Positions 1 to 7,074 of a stretch of 9,801 bases of DNA are shown one piece after another; within the stretch, counting starts at the first letter, position 1, and each line of letters opens with the position of its first letter. Location: contig JBHEMX010000069.1 in the NCBI GenBank assembly GCA_046262355.1, positions 1-9,801 of the forward strand, in the 5' to 3' direction. The notes beneath the pieces were generated by a model. That model made no database searches. It was not told the origin of the DNA and saw nothing but the letters and a program-made list of their open reading frames with translations. The position numbers and the translations under genes were made by a program. Source of the DNA: DATADD01 sp046262355 (GTDB lineage Bacteria; Actinomycetota; CADDZG01; WHSQ01).

Positions 1-136
1 TACCGGGGGTCAGAGAACCCGAGATGATCTCGTCGCGGAGGTGCTCGTGCGCCCGCTGCCAGAGCGTCCGCTGGTCGAGGGCGGCTGGCCTTGCCGACGA
101 CTCCGACTCGACATTCGCGATGTTGGACATTTGCAT
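1..136 (-). CDS. GntR-family transcriptional regulator, N-terminus only (runs off left edge)
   Basis: Reading the minus strand from the ATG at 136..134 (or the in-frame ATG at 130..128) gives about 43 residues that stay open to the window edge. The stretch LWQRAHEHLRDEIISGSLTPG is typical of the first helices of the GntR winged-helix DNA-binding domain, where 'lrdeIisGxLxPG' is a recurring pattern. A GAGG sequence lies 4 bases before the upstream ATG and 10 before the second, so either start is possible. The N-terminus has a short serine/alanine-rich leader before the domain. The effector domain (FCD, UTRA or other) lies outside the window, so the subfamily is unknown; the sequence feel is FadR/FCD-like. 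It is divergent from the catabolic operon with a palindrome between them, so control of that operon and of itself is the natural inference. Confidence 0.72.
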   Translation of the reverse strand, partial: MQMSNIANVESESSARPAALDQRTLWQRAHEHLRDEIISGSLTPG

Positions 137-163
137 CGAGCCTCGGTGAAGGGTTATAACGCT

Positions 164-180
164 CCGTTGAGTGTCAACGG
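164..180. promoter_or_regulatory. 17-bp perfect palindrome, candidate GntR operator
   Basis: The sequence CCGTTGA-GTG-TCAACGG is a perfect 7-bp inverted repeat around a 3-base spacer. It sits in the intergenic region between the divergent GntR-type gene (start 136 or 130, minus) and the amidohydrolase gene (start 238, plus). GntR-family dimers typically bind short palindromes of this size. A second, 8-bp palindrome GTTATAAC lies at 153..160 and could be part of the minus-strand -10 region. I cannot assign a convincing -35/-10 pair with 16-18 base spacing on either strand, so only the palindrome is called. Confidence 0.55.
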
Positions 181-237
181 TCTACAGCCGACCCTAACAC
201 TCGCCGAACGATGCGGGCGACCCGTGAAGGGAACGGC

Positions 238-999
238 ATGATCTTCGACGCTCATTCGCACGTCGGCGACTTCGGCCCGATGTTCAACGTCTCGCTCGAC
301 CGCGACGGGCTCGCAGCGCTAATCGAGGAGCACGGCTACGAAGGCTGTTGTGTCTTTCACCCCGACAACGAGTACGTCCGTACGGTCATCGAGTCGATCC
401 CGGAGGCATATGGGCTCGTATGGGCCAATCCCAGGATGCCGGGGTATCTGGAAGAGGCCGAGCGCTTTCTCGAGCACCCGAAGTTCCTCGGTCTGAAGCT
501 CCATCCGCTGATCGACGGATACCACCCGAACGACCCGGCCGTACATCCGCTCATGGAGCTGCTCCTGGAACGAGGCGGCCTCCCGGTTCTCATTCACTCC
601 GGCCACCCGATCTTCACGCTGCCGTGGTCGATCGAGGAGCTCGCGGTCGCCTTCCCCGGCGTGAAGGTGATCATCGGGCACATGGGCCACGGGAACATCG
701 TCTACATCAACGCCTCGATCGATATCGCGGCGCGGAACCCGAACGTCTACCTGGAGACGTCGGGAATGCCCATGCACACGAAGATCAAAGAGGCGGTCGA
801 GCGGGTTGGCGTGGAGCGCGTGCTGTACGGCTCGGACGCCCCCTTCCACCATCCGGCGGTCGAGATCCTGCGTGTCCAGGTGAGCGGGCTCGGGCCCGAG
901 GAGCTTGAGCGCGTCCTCTGCGGAAACAGCCGCATGCTCTTTCTCGGCCAGGCGAGCGTCAAGGAAGAGGGGGTGACGAGCGCAGGAGCGGTGGGATAA
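238..999 (+). CDS. metal-dependent amidohydrolase, TIM-barrel (amidohydrolase_2 type)
   Basis: This 253-residue protein has the landmarks of the PF04909-type amidohydrolase fold. They are an N-terminal HxH metal site (DAHSH, H6/H8), a lysine in GLKLHP (K87), a histidine ending VLIH (H120), GHMGHG (H148) and the late catalytic aspartate in LYGSDAPF (D200). The C-terminal GNSRMLF matches the usual 'GgNarrlf' ending. The family is expected to hydrolyse or decarboxylate small C-N, C-O or C-C substrates in the cytoplasm; substrate cannot be read from sequence. I chose ATG 238 over an in-frame ATG at 211 because the conserved MIFDAHSHVG begins there and AAGGG lies about 8 bases upstream. It is the first gene after the divergent regulator, 39 bases before the binding-protein gene, so it is probably the operon leader. 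Confidence 0.82.
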   Translation: MIFDAHSHVGDFGPMFNVSLDRDGLAALIEEHGYEGCCVFHPDNEYVRTVIESIPEAYGLVWANPRMPGYLEEAERFLEHPKFLGLKLHPLIDGYHPNDPAVHPLMELLLERGGLPVLIHSGHPIFTLPWSIEELAVAFPGVKVIIGHMGHGNIVYINASIDIAARNPNVYLETSGMPMHTKIKEAVERVGVERVLYGSDAPFHHPAVEILRVQVSGLGPEELERVLCGNSRMLFLGQASVKEEGVTSAGAVG

Positions 1000-1038
1000 T
1001 CGCGGGACGGAAGGTCACGACGAGAAAGAGGAGGAAAG

Positions 1039-2082
1039 ATGGGTAGACGTGTAAGAGTGAGTGGCGTCGCGGGCCTCCTGCTCGTGGCAGTCGCTGCACT
1101 CGTGGTCGTAGCGGGAGGCGCGGCAAGCGCCCAGAAAGTCACGAGCGTCGGGTTCGCGGCGCCTGAGAAACCGACCGACTACGGCTGGAACCAGCAGGGG
1201 TTCGCAGGCGCCAAAAAGGCGGCCCAGGCAACCGGGGCGAAGGTGCTAGATGCGACGGGCAGCGGCTACGACAACGTGGAGCCGAATCTCCGTCGTCTCG
1301 CTCAGCAGGGCGCCGACCTGATCATCGCGCACGCATCCGGGTACAACTCGGCAGCGCCTGCGATCGCGGCGGAGTTCAAGGTGCCGGTGGTCGTCTGGGA
1401 CGCCAAGGCGGGAACTGTCAAGAAGGGCCTCGTCTCCAACGTGCTCACGAAGGCCCAGGAGGGTGCCTACCTGGCCGGCGTGCTCGCGGCGCAGATGTCG
1501 AAGACGGGCACGCTCGGCATCGTCGTCTCGGCGTCTGACGAGAACTGGTTCAAGCAGGCGGGTGGCTACGTCCAGGGCGCGCGCTCGATCAACAAGAACG
1601 TGAAGTTCAAGTACGGCCGCATCGGCCAGGCCTCGTACGCCGACGCCGCGGGGGGCAAGCGGATCACGCAGACCGTGATCGCCGCCGGCGCGGACGTCGT
1701 GTTCGGCATGGGCGACGGCTCGTCCTTCGGGATGCTCCAGGCGGTCGAGACGGCAAAGGCACCGGCCGGAGCAAAGAAGGTCTGGTTCATCGACGTCATC
1801 GGTGACAAGAGAAGGATCGACAAGAAGGGCGTCCTGCTCTCGTCCGAGCTCTGGGACTTCGCGCCGATCTACACGCGGGCGATCAAGGCCGTGAACACCG
1901 GCACATTCGGGACGACGTACATCCTCGACGCCAAGAATGGCCTCTCGCTGCTGAAGACGAACAAGGCGCCGGCTTCGGTCTGGGCCAAGGTTGCCGCCGC
2001 GCAGAAGAGGATCGCCAAGGGGTCTATCAAGGTCATCTCGACCGCGACCGAGGCGAAGGTCAAGAAGTACTGCAAGTGCTGA
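1039..2082 (+). CDS. BMP/PnrA-family ABC transporter substrate-binding protein
   Basis: A 347-residue exported protein with a signal peptide: basic MGRRVR, a hydrophobic core at about residues 8-27 and a likely signal peptidase I site after ASA at 29-31. The mature part follows the BMP family (PF02608), periplasmic-binding fold type I. It has a PTDYGWNQQGFAGAKKA segment near 45-61, QGADLIIAHASGYN near 90-103, EGAYLAGVLAAQM near 141-153, GMGDGSSFGMLQAVE near 223-237, and FIDVIGDK near 250-257, where family members carry a ligand-binding aspartate. Known relatives bind nucleosides (PnrA, BmpA, BmpD); ligand here is inferred only. A strong AGGAGG ribosome site precedes the ATG. The three transporter genes that follow complete the system. 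There is no lipobox cysteine, unlike many family members, and the protein ends in KKYCKC. Confidence 0.88.
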   Translation: MGRRVRVSGVAGLLLVAVAALVVVAGGAASAQKVTSVGFAAPEKPTDYGWNQQGFAGAKKAAQATGAKVLDATGSGYDNVEPNLRRLAQQGADLIIAHASGYNSAAPAIAAEFKVPVVVWDAKAGTVKKGLVSNVLTKAQEGAYLAGVLAAQMSKTGTLGIVVSASDENWFKQAGGYVQGARSINKNVKFKYGRIGQASYADAAGGKRITQTVIAAGADVVFGMGDGSSFGMLQAVETAKAPAGAKKVWFIDVIGDKRRIDKKGVLLSSELWDFAPIYTRAIKAVNTGTFGTTYILDAKNGLSLLKTNKAPASVWAKVAAAQKRIAKGSIKVISTATEAKVKKYCKC

Positions 2083-2102
2083 GCAACGCGTAGCGCACGG
2101 CA

Positions 2103-2126
2103 GGGGCGGCTCGAGAGGGCCGCCCC
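2103..2126 (+). promoter_or_regulatory. GNRA-capped stem-loop between binding-protein and ATPase genes
   Basis: GGGGCGGC (2103..2110) pairs perfectly with GCCGCCCC (2119..2126). A U-G and a C-G pair extend the stem inward to a GAGA tetraloop (2113..2116), which fits GNRA. No U-run follows, so it is not a canonical intrinsic terminator. It sits 21 bases after the binding-protein stop and 20 bases before the ATPase start. That is where many ABC operons place a hairpin that protects the upstream mRNA or partly attenuates transcription, giving excess binding protein over membrane components. The regulatory role is inference. Confidence 0.6.
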
Positions 2127-2145
2127 GCCAGCGCGATCACGGGAA

Positions 2146-3750
2146 ATGACGACCGGGAGCCCCACGACACCCGCCACCGACGGCTCGGAGCAGCAGGCCG
2201 TCGAGCTCGTAGGGATCACCAAGGAGTTCCCCGGCGTGCTCGCCAACGACCGCGTCTCGCTCACGGTGCGCCGCGGGGAGGTGCACTGCTTGCTGGGCGA
2301 GAACGGCGCCGGGAAGTCGACCCTGATGAACATCCTCTCGGGGATGGTGCGTCCGGACGCGGGTCAGGTGAAGCTGGACGGGCGCGTCGTCGAGATCGAC
2401 TCTCCAAAGCACGCCATCGGGCTCGGGATCGGCATGGTCTACCAGCACACCTCGCTCGTGCCCCAGCTGACCGTGCTCGAGAATCTCATGCTCGGCGAGG
2501 CGGAAGGCATCCGGCTCAATGCCGCCCGCGCGGGAGAGCGTCTCCGTGAGCTCGGTAGCTCGTTGGGCCTGGACGTCGACCCGAAGGCGACGAGCGGGAC
2601 GCTTGCCCTGGGGCAGCAGCAGCAGCTGGAGATCATCAAGGCGCTCTGGCGTGGCTCGAAGGTGCTCATCCTGGACGAGCCGACGTCGATGCTGACGCCC
2701 GAGGGCGTCGCCGAGCTGGAGCACATCGTCGCTCGCCTCAAGGGGCAAGGGCTCGCTGTGGTCTTCATCACGCACAAGCTGCACGAGGCGATCTCGATGG
2801 GCGATCGGGTGGCCATTCTCAGCCAGGGGCGCCTGGTCGGGGCGATCGAGCCCGCTGAGCTCCGATCGGCGACGCACGACGAGCTCCAGGAACGGATCAT
2901 CGCACTCATGTTCGGCAGCCAGGCGGCGCTGGCCGCCGGCGTCGCGGAGCTGACGGACGGCGTCGAGCCGCACCTCCCGCGGCGTACGCTCGCCGCCGAG
3001 CCGGCGCTAGAGCTGGACGACGTCACCGTCGAGCCGGGCCCCGGCGAGATCGGCGCCCACGACCTCTCGCTCCAGGTGCTGAAGAGCGAGATCATGGGCA
3101 TCGCGGGCGTCGACGGGAACGGTCAGCGCGAGCTGGCCGAGGCGATTGCCGGGCAGCGGGCGATCGCGGATGGCGACGTCCGCCTCTTCGGCCACTCGAT
3201 CGCGAGGCTCAAGGTCGCACAGCGCGAGAAGCTCGGGCTCCGCTACGTGACGGACGACCGTATCCACGAAGGCACGGTCGGCTCGCTCTCGGTGGCGATG
3301 AACATCGTGCTGAAGCAGATCGGCAAGTCGCCCTTCTGGGGACGCGGCCGCATTCGCTATGAGGCGATACAGAGCAAGGCGCGTGAGCTGATCGGGCGCT
3401 TCGACATCCGGACGCCCGGGCCCGACACGCGCGTCGCCGCGCTCTCGGGCGGGAACATCCAGAAGGTCGTGCTCGCCCGCGAGCTGTCGTTCGACCCGAA
3501 GGTGGTCGTCTACAGCAAACCGACCTACGGCCTGGACGTGAGGACGACGAGGAGCGTGAGGCAGACGATTCGCGAGCAGGCCCGGGAGGGCGTCACCTCG
3601 ATCGTGATCTCTACCGACCTCGAAGAGCTACTCGACCTCTGCGACCGGATCGCGGTGCTCTCGCGCGGCCGCATCACCGGCATTGTCGAGAACGGGCCGA
3701 GCGCGCAGCAGCGGATCGGTGAGCTGATGGTCGGAGGGAAGGCAACATGA
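2146..3750 (+). CDS. ABC transporter ATP-binding protein with two nucleotide-binding domains (nucleoside/sugar type)
   Basis: A 534-residue cytoplasmic ATPase with two fused ABC domains, as in the RbsA/MglA and BMP-linked (YufO/NupO-like) group. Domain 1 has Walker A GENGAGKST (51-59), Q-loop MVYQHTSL (about 97-104), signature LALGQ (153-157), Walker B VLILDEPT (173-180) and switch histidine in FITHK (H210). Domain 2 has the family's degenerate P-loop GVDGNGQREL (321-330) with no GKS/T lysine, a good signature LSGGNIQK (433-440), a Walker B region reading VVVYSKPTYGLD (453-464) with no DE pair, and ISTDLEEL where the switch histidine would be. Only site 1 therefore looks fully catalytic, which is usual for this group. 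The ribosome site is weak: GGGA lies almost against the ATG. Its stop overlaps the next ATG by 4 bases. Confidence 0.92.
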   Translation: MTTGSPTTPATDGSEQQAVELVGITKEFPGVLANDRVSLTVRRGEVHCLLGENGAGKSTLMNILSGMVRPDAGQVKLDGRVVEIDSPKHAIGLGIGMVYQHTSLVPQLTVLENLMLGEAEGIRLNAARAGERLRELGSSLGLDVDPKATSGTLALGQQQQLEIIKALWRGSKVLILDEPTSMLTPEGVAELEHIVARLKGQGLAVVFITHKLHEAISMGDRVAILSQGRLVGAIEPAELRSATHDELQERIIALMFGSQAALAAGVAELTDGVEPHLPRRTLAAEPALELDDVTVEPGPGEIGAHDLSLQVLKSEIMGIAGVDGNGQRELAEAIAGQRAIADGDVRLFGHSIARLKVAQREKLGLRYVTDDRIHEGTVGSLSVAMNIVLKQIGKSPFWGRGRIRYEAIQSKARELIGRFDIRTPGPDTRVAALSGGNIQKVVLARELSFDPKVVVYSKPTYGLDVRTTRSVRQTIREQAREGVTSIVISTDLEELLDLCDRIAVLSRGRITGIVENGPSAQQRIGELMVGGKAT

Positions 3751-4916
3751 CCGAGACGACCGCTGCCGCTGAGCGCCGTAAGCCGCCGCGCCCAGGCGAG
3801 GTGACGGGCAGACCGGCTCAGCTCGGGCGCGTGGGCGACTTCTTCCTGCGCTCGATCCTGCCGCTGGTTCTCGCGCTCGGTACGGGCGCCGTCATCCTGG
3901 CTGCGATTGGCGTCGACCCGATCCAGTACTACAAAGACGTCTACTCGGGCGGTGTCCAGTTCGCGGCGTGGCAGGACTCGCTCATGCGCGTCGCGCCGCT
4001 CCTGCTCATCGCCGTCGGCCTGATCGTCGTCTTCCGGGCCGGGATCTGGAACCTGGGCATCGACGGGCAGTTCTTGCTCGCCGCCGCCGTGATCTCCGGT
4101 ATCGGCTCGAGGTTGGAGGAGCACTTGCCCAACACGATCAACCTCCTGCTGCTGTTCGTCATCGCCGGTGTGGTGGGGGCCGCCTGGACAGTCGTGCCCG
4201 CACTGCTCAAGGCCCGATACGAGCTCAACGAGATCATCACGACGCTGATGATGACCTTCATCGGCATTAACCTGGCGCAGATCCTCGTCAAGGGGCCGTT
4301 CCAGGACCCGTCGACGACGACGCCGCAGACGTGGGCGTTCGACTTCACGGCGCTGCTCCCGTCGATCCCGGGCACGGAATCGACCTCCCGCCGCTGGCCT
4401 GGTGTCCACGTCGGCCTTCTCGTCGCGGCGGCGGCCGCGTTCGTCGTCTGGTTCCTGATGAGCCGCACTTCGCTCGGGCTGCGCCTCCAGGTGCTCGGCG
4501 CCTCGATGCGCTCGGCCCGCCACATGGGGCTCGACGTTCCCCGGCTGATCATCGTCGCCTTCCTGCTCTCGGGGTTCTTCGTCGGCCTCGCTGCCGCGAC
4601 CGAGATTCTCGGCGTCAAGGGCTACCAGCGAGCCGACTGGAATCCGGCCTTCGGGCTCTGGGTGGTACCGCTCGTCTTTCTTGCGCGCCTGCACGCGATC
4701 GGCGTCATCCCCTATGTCGTGCTGCTCTCGCTCGCCTCCATCGGCGGCGACTACGCAGCCCAGAACGCCGGCCTGACACCGCAGTTCACGTTGTTGCTCG
4801 TGGGCCTGACGCTTCTGTTCATGGCCCTGACGGAATGGATCGCGCGCCGCACCGCAGGGGGCAGCTACCTCCCGGGAGCGTCCTACCGGCGGCACCGAGC
4901 GGAAGGAGCCGGGTGA
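3747..4916 (+). CDS. ABC transporter permease 1 (BMP-linked, BPD_transp_2 family)
   Basis: A 389-residue multi-span membrane protein. A charged, proline-rich cytoplasmic tail (1-33) precedes the first membrane segment (about 36-56). Further hydrophobic stretches lie near 82-97, 103-120, 131-155, 162-181, 220-238, 264-288, 303-316, 320-334 and 346-364. Two segments mark the family: FRAGIWNLGIDGQFLLAA (97-113), matching the 'aG.fNLGieGq' motif of nucleoside and branched-chain type permeases, and LNEIITTLMMTFIG (160-173), the conserved loop that contacts the ATPase. It should form a heterodimeric channel with the following permease, driven by the double ATPase and fed by the BMP binding protein. 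Start ATG overlaps the ATPase stop (ATGA at 3747..3750), suggesting translational coupling. The C-terminus is basic. Confidence 0.9.
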   Translation: MTETTAAAERRKPPRPGEVTGRPAQLGRVGDFFLRSILPLVLALGTGAVILAAIGVDPIQYYKDVYSGGVQFAAWQDSLMRVAPLLLIAVGLIVVFRAGIWNLGIDGQFLLAAAVISGIGSRLEEHLPNTINLLLLFVIAGVVGAAWTVVPALLKARYELNEIITTLMMTFIGINLAQILVKGPFQDPSTTTPQTWAFDFTALLPSIPGTESTSRRWPGVHVGLLVAAAAAFVVWFLMSRTSLGLRLQVLGASMRSARHMGLDVPRLIIVAFLLSGFFVGLAAATEILGVKGYQRADWNPAFGLWVVPLVFLARLHAIGVIPYVVLLSLASIGGDYAAQNAGLTPQFTLLLVGLTLLFMALTEWIARRTAGGSYLPGASYRRHRAEGAG

Positions 4917-5884
4917 CGACGGTCCTCGCAGCGACCGGCGTCTTCTCCGAGCAAGCCCTTACGGCGCTCGCTGCGGGGGCGATTCTCGCCGGTGTGCCAC
5001 TCATGTTCGCGGCACTCGGGGAGCTCGTTTCCCAGCGGGCGGGCGTGCTCAACATCGGCCTCGAGGGGATGATGCTCATGGGCGCCTACGTGGGCTTCGT
5101 GGCCGCGTACCACGGCGGCAGCGAGTGGCTCGGCTTCGGAGCGGGCCTGCTCGCGGGCGCGGGAGTCTCGTTGCTGATGGTGCTCTTCTGCGTTCGCTGG
5201 GGCCTGGACCAGATCGTGACCGGAATCGCCATCACGCTTACGTGCGAGGGCGCGACTGCGCTCATTTTCGAGGCCGAGTTCGCCGAGAGCCGGCCGACCC
5301 TCGGCGCGACGGACAAGGTTGCGATTCCGGGGCTCGCCGACCTGCCCGTGGTGGGCGGCAAGGGGGAGTCGAACGGGAGCATCTTCACGCAGCCGCTCGT
5401 TGTCTACCTCGGCCTCGCGCTCGCGTTGCTGGTCGCGTGGATTCTGCGTCGCACGCACATGGGTCTCAACGTCCGGGCGGCTGGTGACGCACCGGGCGCG
5501 CTCGACGCCGCGGGTGTGAGCGTGTTTGCGACGCGCTCGTGGGCCGTGCTGTTCGCGGGCGCGCTGGCGGGCCTCGGCGGCGCCTTCCTTTCCATCGTCG
5601 GCGCAGGTCTTTTCCAGGACACGATCGTCGGCGGGCGTGGGTTCATCGCTATCGTGCTCGCCATGCTGGCGAGGAGTCGGCCGCTCTGGGCCGTCGTCGG
5701 CGCGATGCTGTTCGGCGCCTCGCTCTCGATCGCCGACTGGGCTCAGGTAGCGCAGATCAACATCTCGACTGACTTCGTGTTCATGCTGCCGTTCCTGCTC
5801 GTCCTCTTCGTTCTCGTCGTCTTTGGGCGGCGGGCTTACCTGCCCGCCGCTCTCGCGCTTCCGTACGAGCGCGGTACCCGCTAG
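4913..5884 (+). CDS. ABC transporter permease 2 (BMP-linked, BPD_transp_2 family)
   Basis: A 323-residue membrane protein, partner of the preceding permease. The chosen start is GTG 4913, whose GTGA overlaps the previous stop by 4 bases; GGAAGGA (4901..4907) is a good ribosome site 5 bases upstream. The open frame extends much further upstream but only as a shadow of permease 1. The family motif RAGVLNIGLEGMMLMGAY (42-59) is present, followed by GLDQIVTGIAITL (97-109), equivalent to the ATPase-contact segment. Hydrophobic segments lie near 17-36, 52-66, 74-95, 102-118, 161-178, 208-232, 243-253, 257-274 and 286-305. Second permeases in BMP systems are usually slightly shorter than the first, as here. 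It is followed after 17 bases by the aminotransferase gene. Confidence 0.9.
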   Translation: MTTVLAATGVFSEQALTALAAGAILAGVPLMFAALGELVSQRAGVLNIGLEGMMLMGAYVGFVAAYHGGSEWLGFGAGLLAGAGVSLLMVLFCVRWGLDQIVTGIAITLTCEGATALIFEAEFAESRPTLGATDKVAIPGLADLPVVGGKGESNGSIFTQPLVVYLGLALALLVAWILRRTHMGLNVRAAGDAPGALDAAGVSVFATRSWAVLFAGALAGLGGAFLSIVGAGLFQDTIVGGRGFIAIVLAMLARSRPLWAVVGAMLFGASLSIADWAQVAQINISTDFVFMLPFLLVLFVLVVFGRRAYLPAALALPYERGTR

Positions 5885-5901
5885 TAGAAGGAGACAGCGT
5901 C

Positions 5902-7074
5902 ATGCGCAATCCCGATTTCACACTGAGCGCCGGGCCGACGATGGCGTGGCCCCGAGTTCTCGCCGCACAGGGAAAGCAGATCACCTACCACTACGACCCG
6001 GCTTTCATGGAGGCGTTCCGCCGTACCGAGCGGATGCTGGCCGAGATCTTCCTCACGAAGAGCGACATCCTGCTCATGCAGGGGGAGGCCGTGCTCGGGC
6101 TCGAGGCGGCAGCGCGCGGCCTCGTCCGACCTGGCACCCCCGTGCTGAGCCTCGTCTCCGGCGTCTTCGGCAAGGGCATGGGCTACTGGCTGAAGGACTT
6201 CGGCGCCGAGCTGCACGAGCTCGAGGTTCCCTACAACGACTCCGTCGATCCGGCCGACGTCGAGCGTTACCTCGACGAGCGCCCGGAGATCGACCTGCTG
6301 ACGGTCGTCCACTCCGAGACGCCGTCGGGGACGCAGCACGACCTGGCGGCGATCGGCCCCATCGCGCGCGCCCACGGCGCCATGATGCTCGTCGACTGCG
6401 TCTCCTCGCTGGGCGGGATGGAGCTGCGCACCGACGACTGGGAGATCGACATCGCCGTGGCGGCGGCGCAGAAGTGCCTCGGCGGCCCGCCCGGCATCAC
6501 GCTGATGACCGTCAACGACGCGGCCTGGGAGCGAATCCGGGCCAACGCCGGGGCGCCCCGGGCCTCTTTTCTCTCCATGCTCGATTGGAAGGACAAGTGG
6601 ATCGACGGCGACGTATTCCCGTTCACCCCGTCCGTCGTCGACATGCACGGGATCGAGGCGTGCTGCGACGAGCTGCTCGAAGAGGGGCTCGACAACTCCA
6701 TCGCTCGTCACGACCTCGCCGCGCGCGCCTGCCGCGCGGGCGTCAGGGCGATGGGCCTCGAGCTCTGGCCGCGCAGCGAGGAGGTCACCGCAGCCTGCGT
6801 GACGGCGATCGCCGTCCCGGAGGGGCTGACCGACATCCAGGTGCGCGCGCACTGCCGCGAGCGCTACGGCGTCATGATCTCCAGCGGTCAAGGGGCGGGC
6901 AACCTCGTTCGGATCGGCCACATGGGACCGACCGCGAGGTCGTTGTTTCCCGTGATCGGGCTCGGCGCGCTCGGGCGCACCATCGCCGACCTCGGTGTGC
7001 CGGTGAGGCTCGGCGAGGGCATGGAGGCGGCGCTCGAGGTGCTCTCCGAGACCGCGGCGGTGGGCGTGGCGTGA
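5902..7074 (+). CDS. class V PLP aminotransferase, pyridoxamine-pyruvate transaminase-like
   Basis: A 390-residue fold-type I PLP enzyme of the alanine-glyoxylate/serine aminotransferase group (PF00266). Features are LTLSAGP-type start (TLSAGPTMAWP, 7-17), GEAVLGLEAA (61-70), SGVFGKGMGYW (86-96), HSETPSGT (137-144), the PLP-ring aspartate in LVDCVSSLGG (D165) and the Schiff-base lysine in AAQKCLGGPPG (K191). GHMGPTA near the C-terminus contributes the usual carboxylate-binding region. The closest sequence I remember is Mesorhizobium pyridoxamine-pyruvate transaminase. It shares the HGExVLGLEAA glutamate (E62 here), YDPAF, ASxLSxxDW and FPFTPS segments. The related alternative is (S)-ureidoglycine-glyoxylate transaminase (PucG type), which would suit a purine pathway. 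Class V assignment is firm; substrate is not. AGAAGGAGA is a good ribosome site before ATG 5902. The stop overlaps the next GTG. Confidence 0.82.
   Translation: MRNPDFTLSAGPTMAWPRVLAAQGKQITYHYDPAFMEAFRRTERMLAEIFLTKSDILLMQGEAVLGLEAAARGLVRPGTPVLSLVSGVFGKGMGYWLKDFGAELHELEVPYNDSVDPADVERYLDERPEIDLLTVVHSETPSGTQHDLAAIGPIARAHGAMMLVDCVSSLGGMELRTDDWEIDIAVAAAQKCLGGPPGITLMTVNDAAWERIRANAGAPRASFLSMLDWKDKWIDGDVFPFTPSVVDMHGIEACCDELLEEGLDNSIARHDLAARACRAGVRAMGLELWPRSEEVTAACVTAIAVPEGLTDIQVRAHCRERYGVMISSGQGAGNLVRIGHMGPTARSLFPVIGLGALGRTIADLGVPVRLGEGMEAALEVLSETAAVGVA

Noticed and set aside
153..177. Minus-strand promoter made of TTGACA (177..172) and TATAAC (158..153)
   Set aside because: The spacer is only 13 bases, too short for a standard sigma-70-type promoter, so the pair is not called.
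41..241. 66-codon plus-strand frame at the left edge
   Set aside because: It lies opposite the GntR-type N-terminus and across the palindrome, has no ribosome site, and resembles nothing known.
3525..4895. 456-codon open frame on the minus strand opposite the ATPase and permease 1
   Set aside because: It is rich in Arg, Asp, Glu, Gln and His in the low-complexity way antisense frames of high-GC genes are, matches no family I know, and lies wholly opposite two well-supported genes.
4331..4912. Upstream extension of the permease 2 frame, which would make a 517-residue protein
   Set aside because: The extra residues are an Arg/Pro/Ala-rich shadow of permease 1; the GTG at 4913 has a ribosome site and begins the homologous part.
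5823..7070. Upstream extension of the FAD-subunit frame, which would make a 702-residue protein
   Set aside because: The extension is an Arg-rich shadow of the aminotransferase gene; the family begins at the GTG at 7071.
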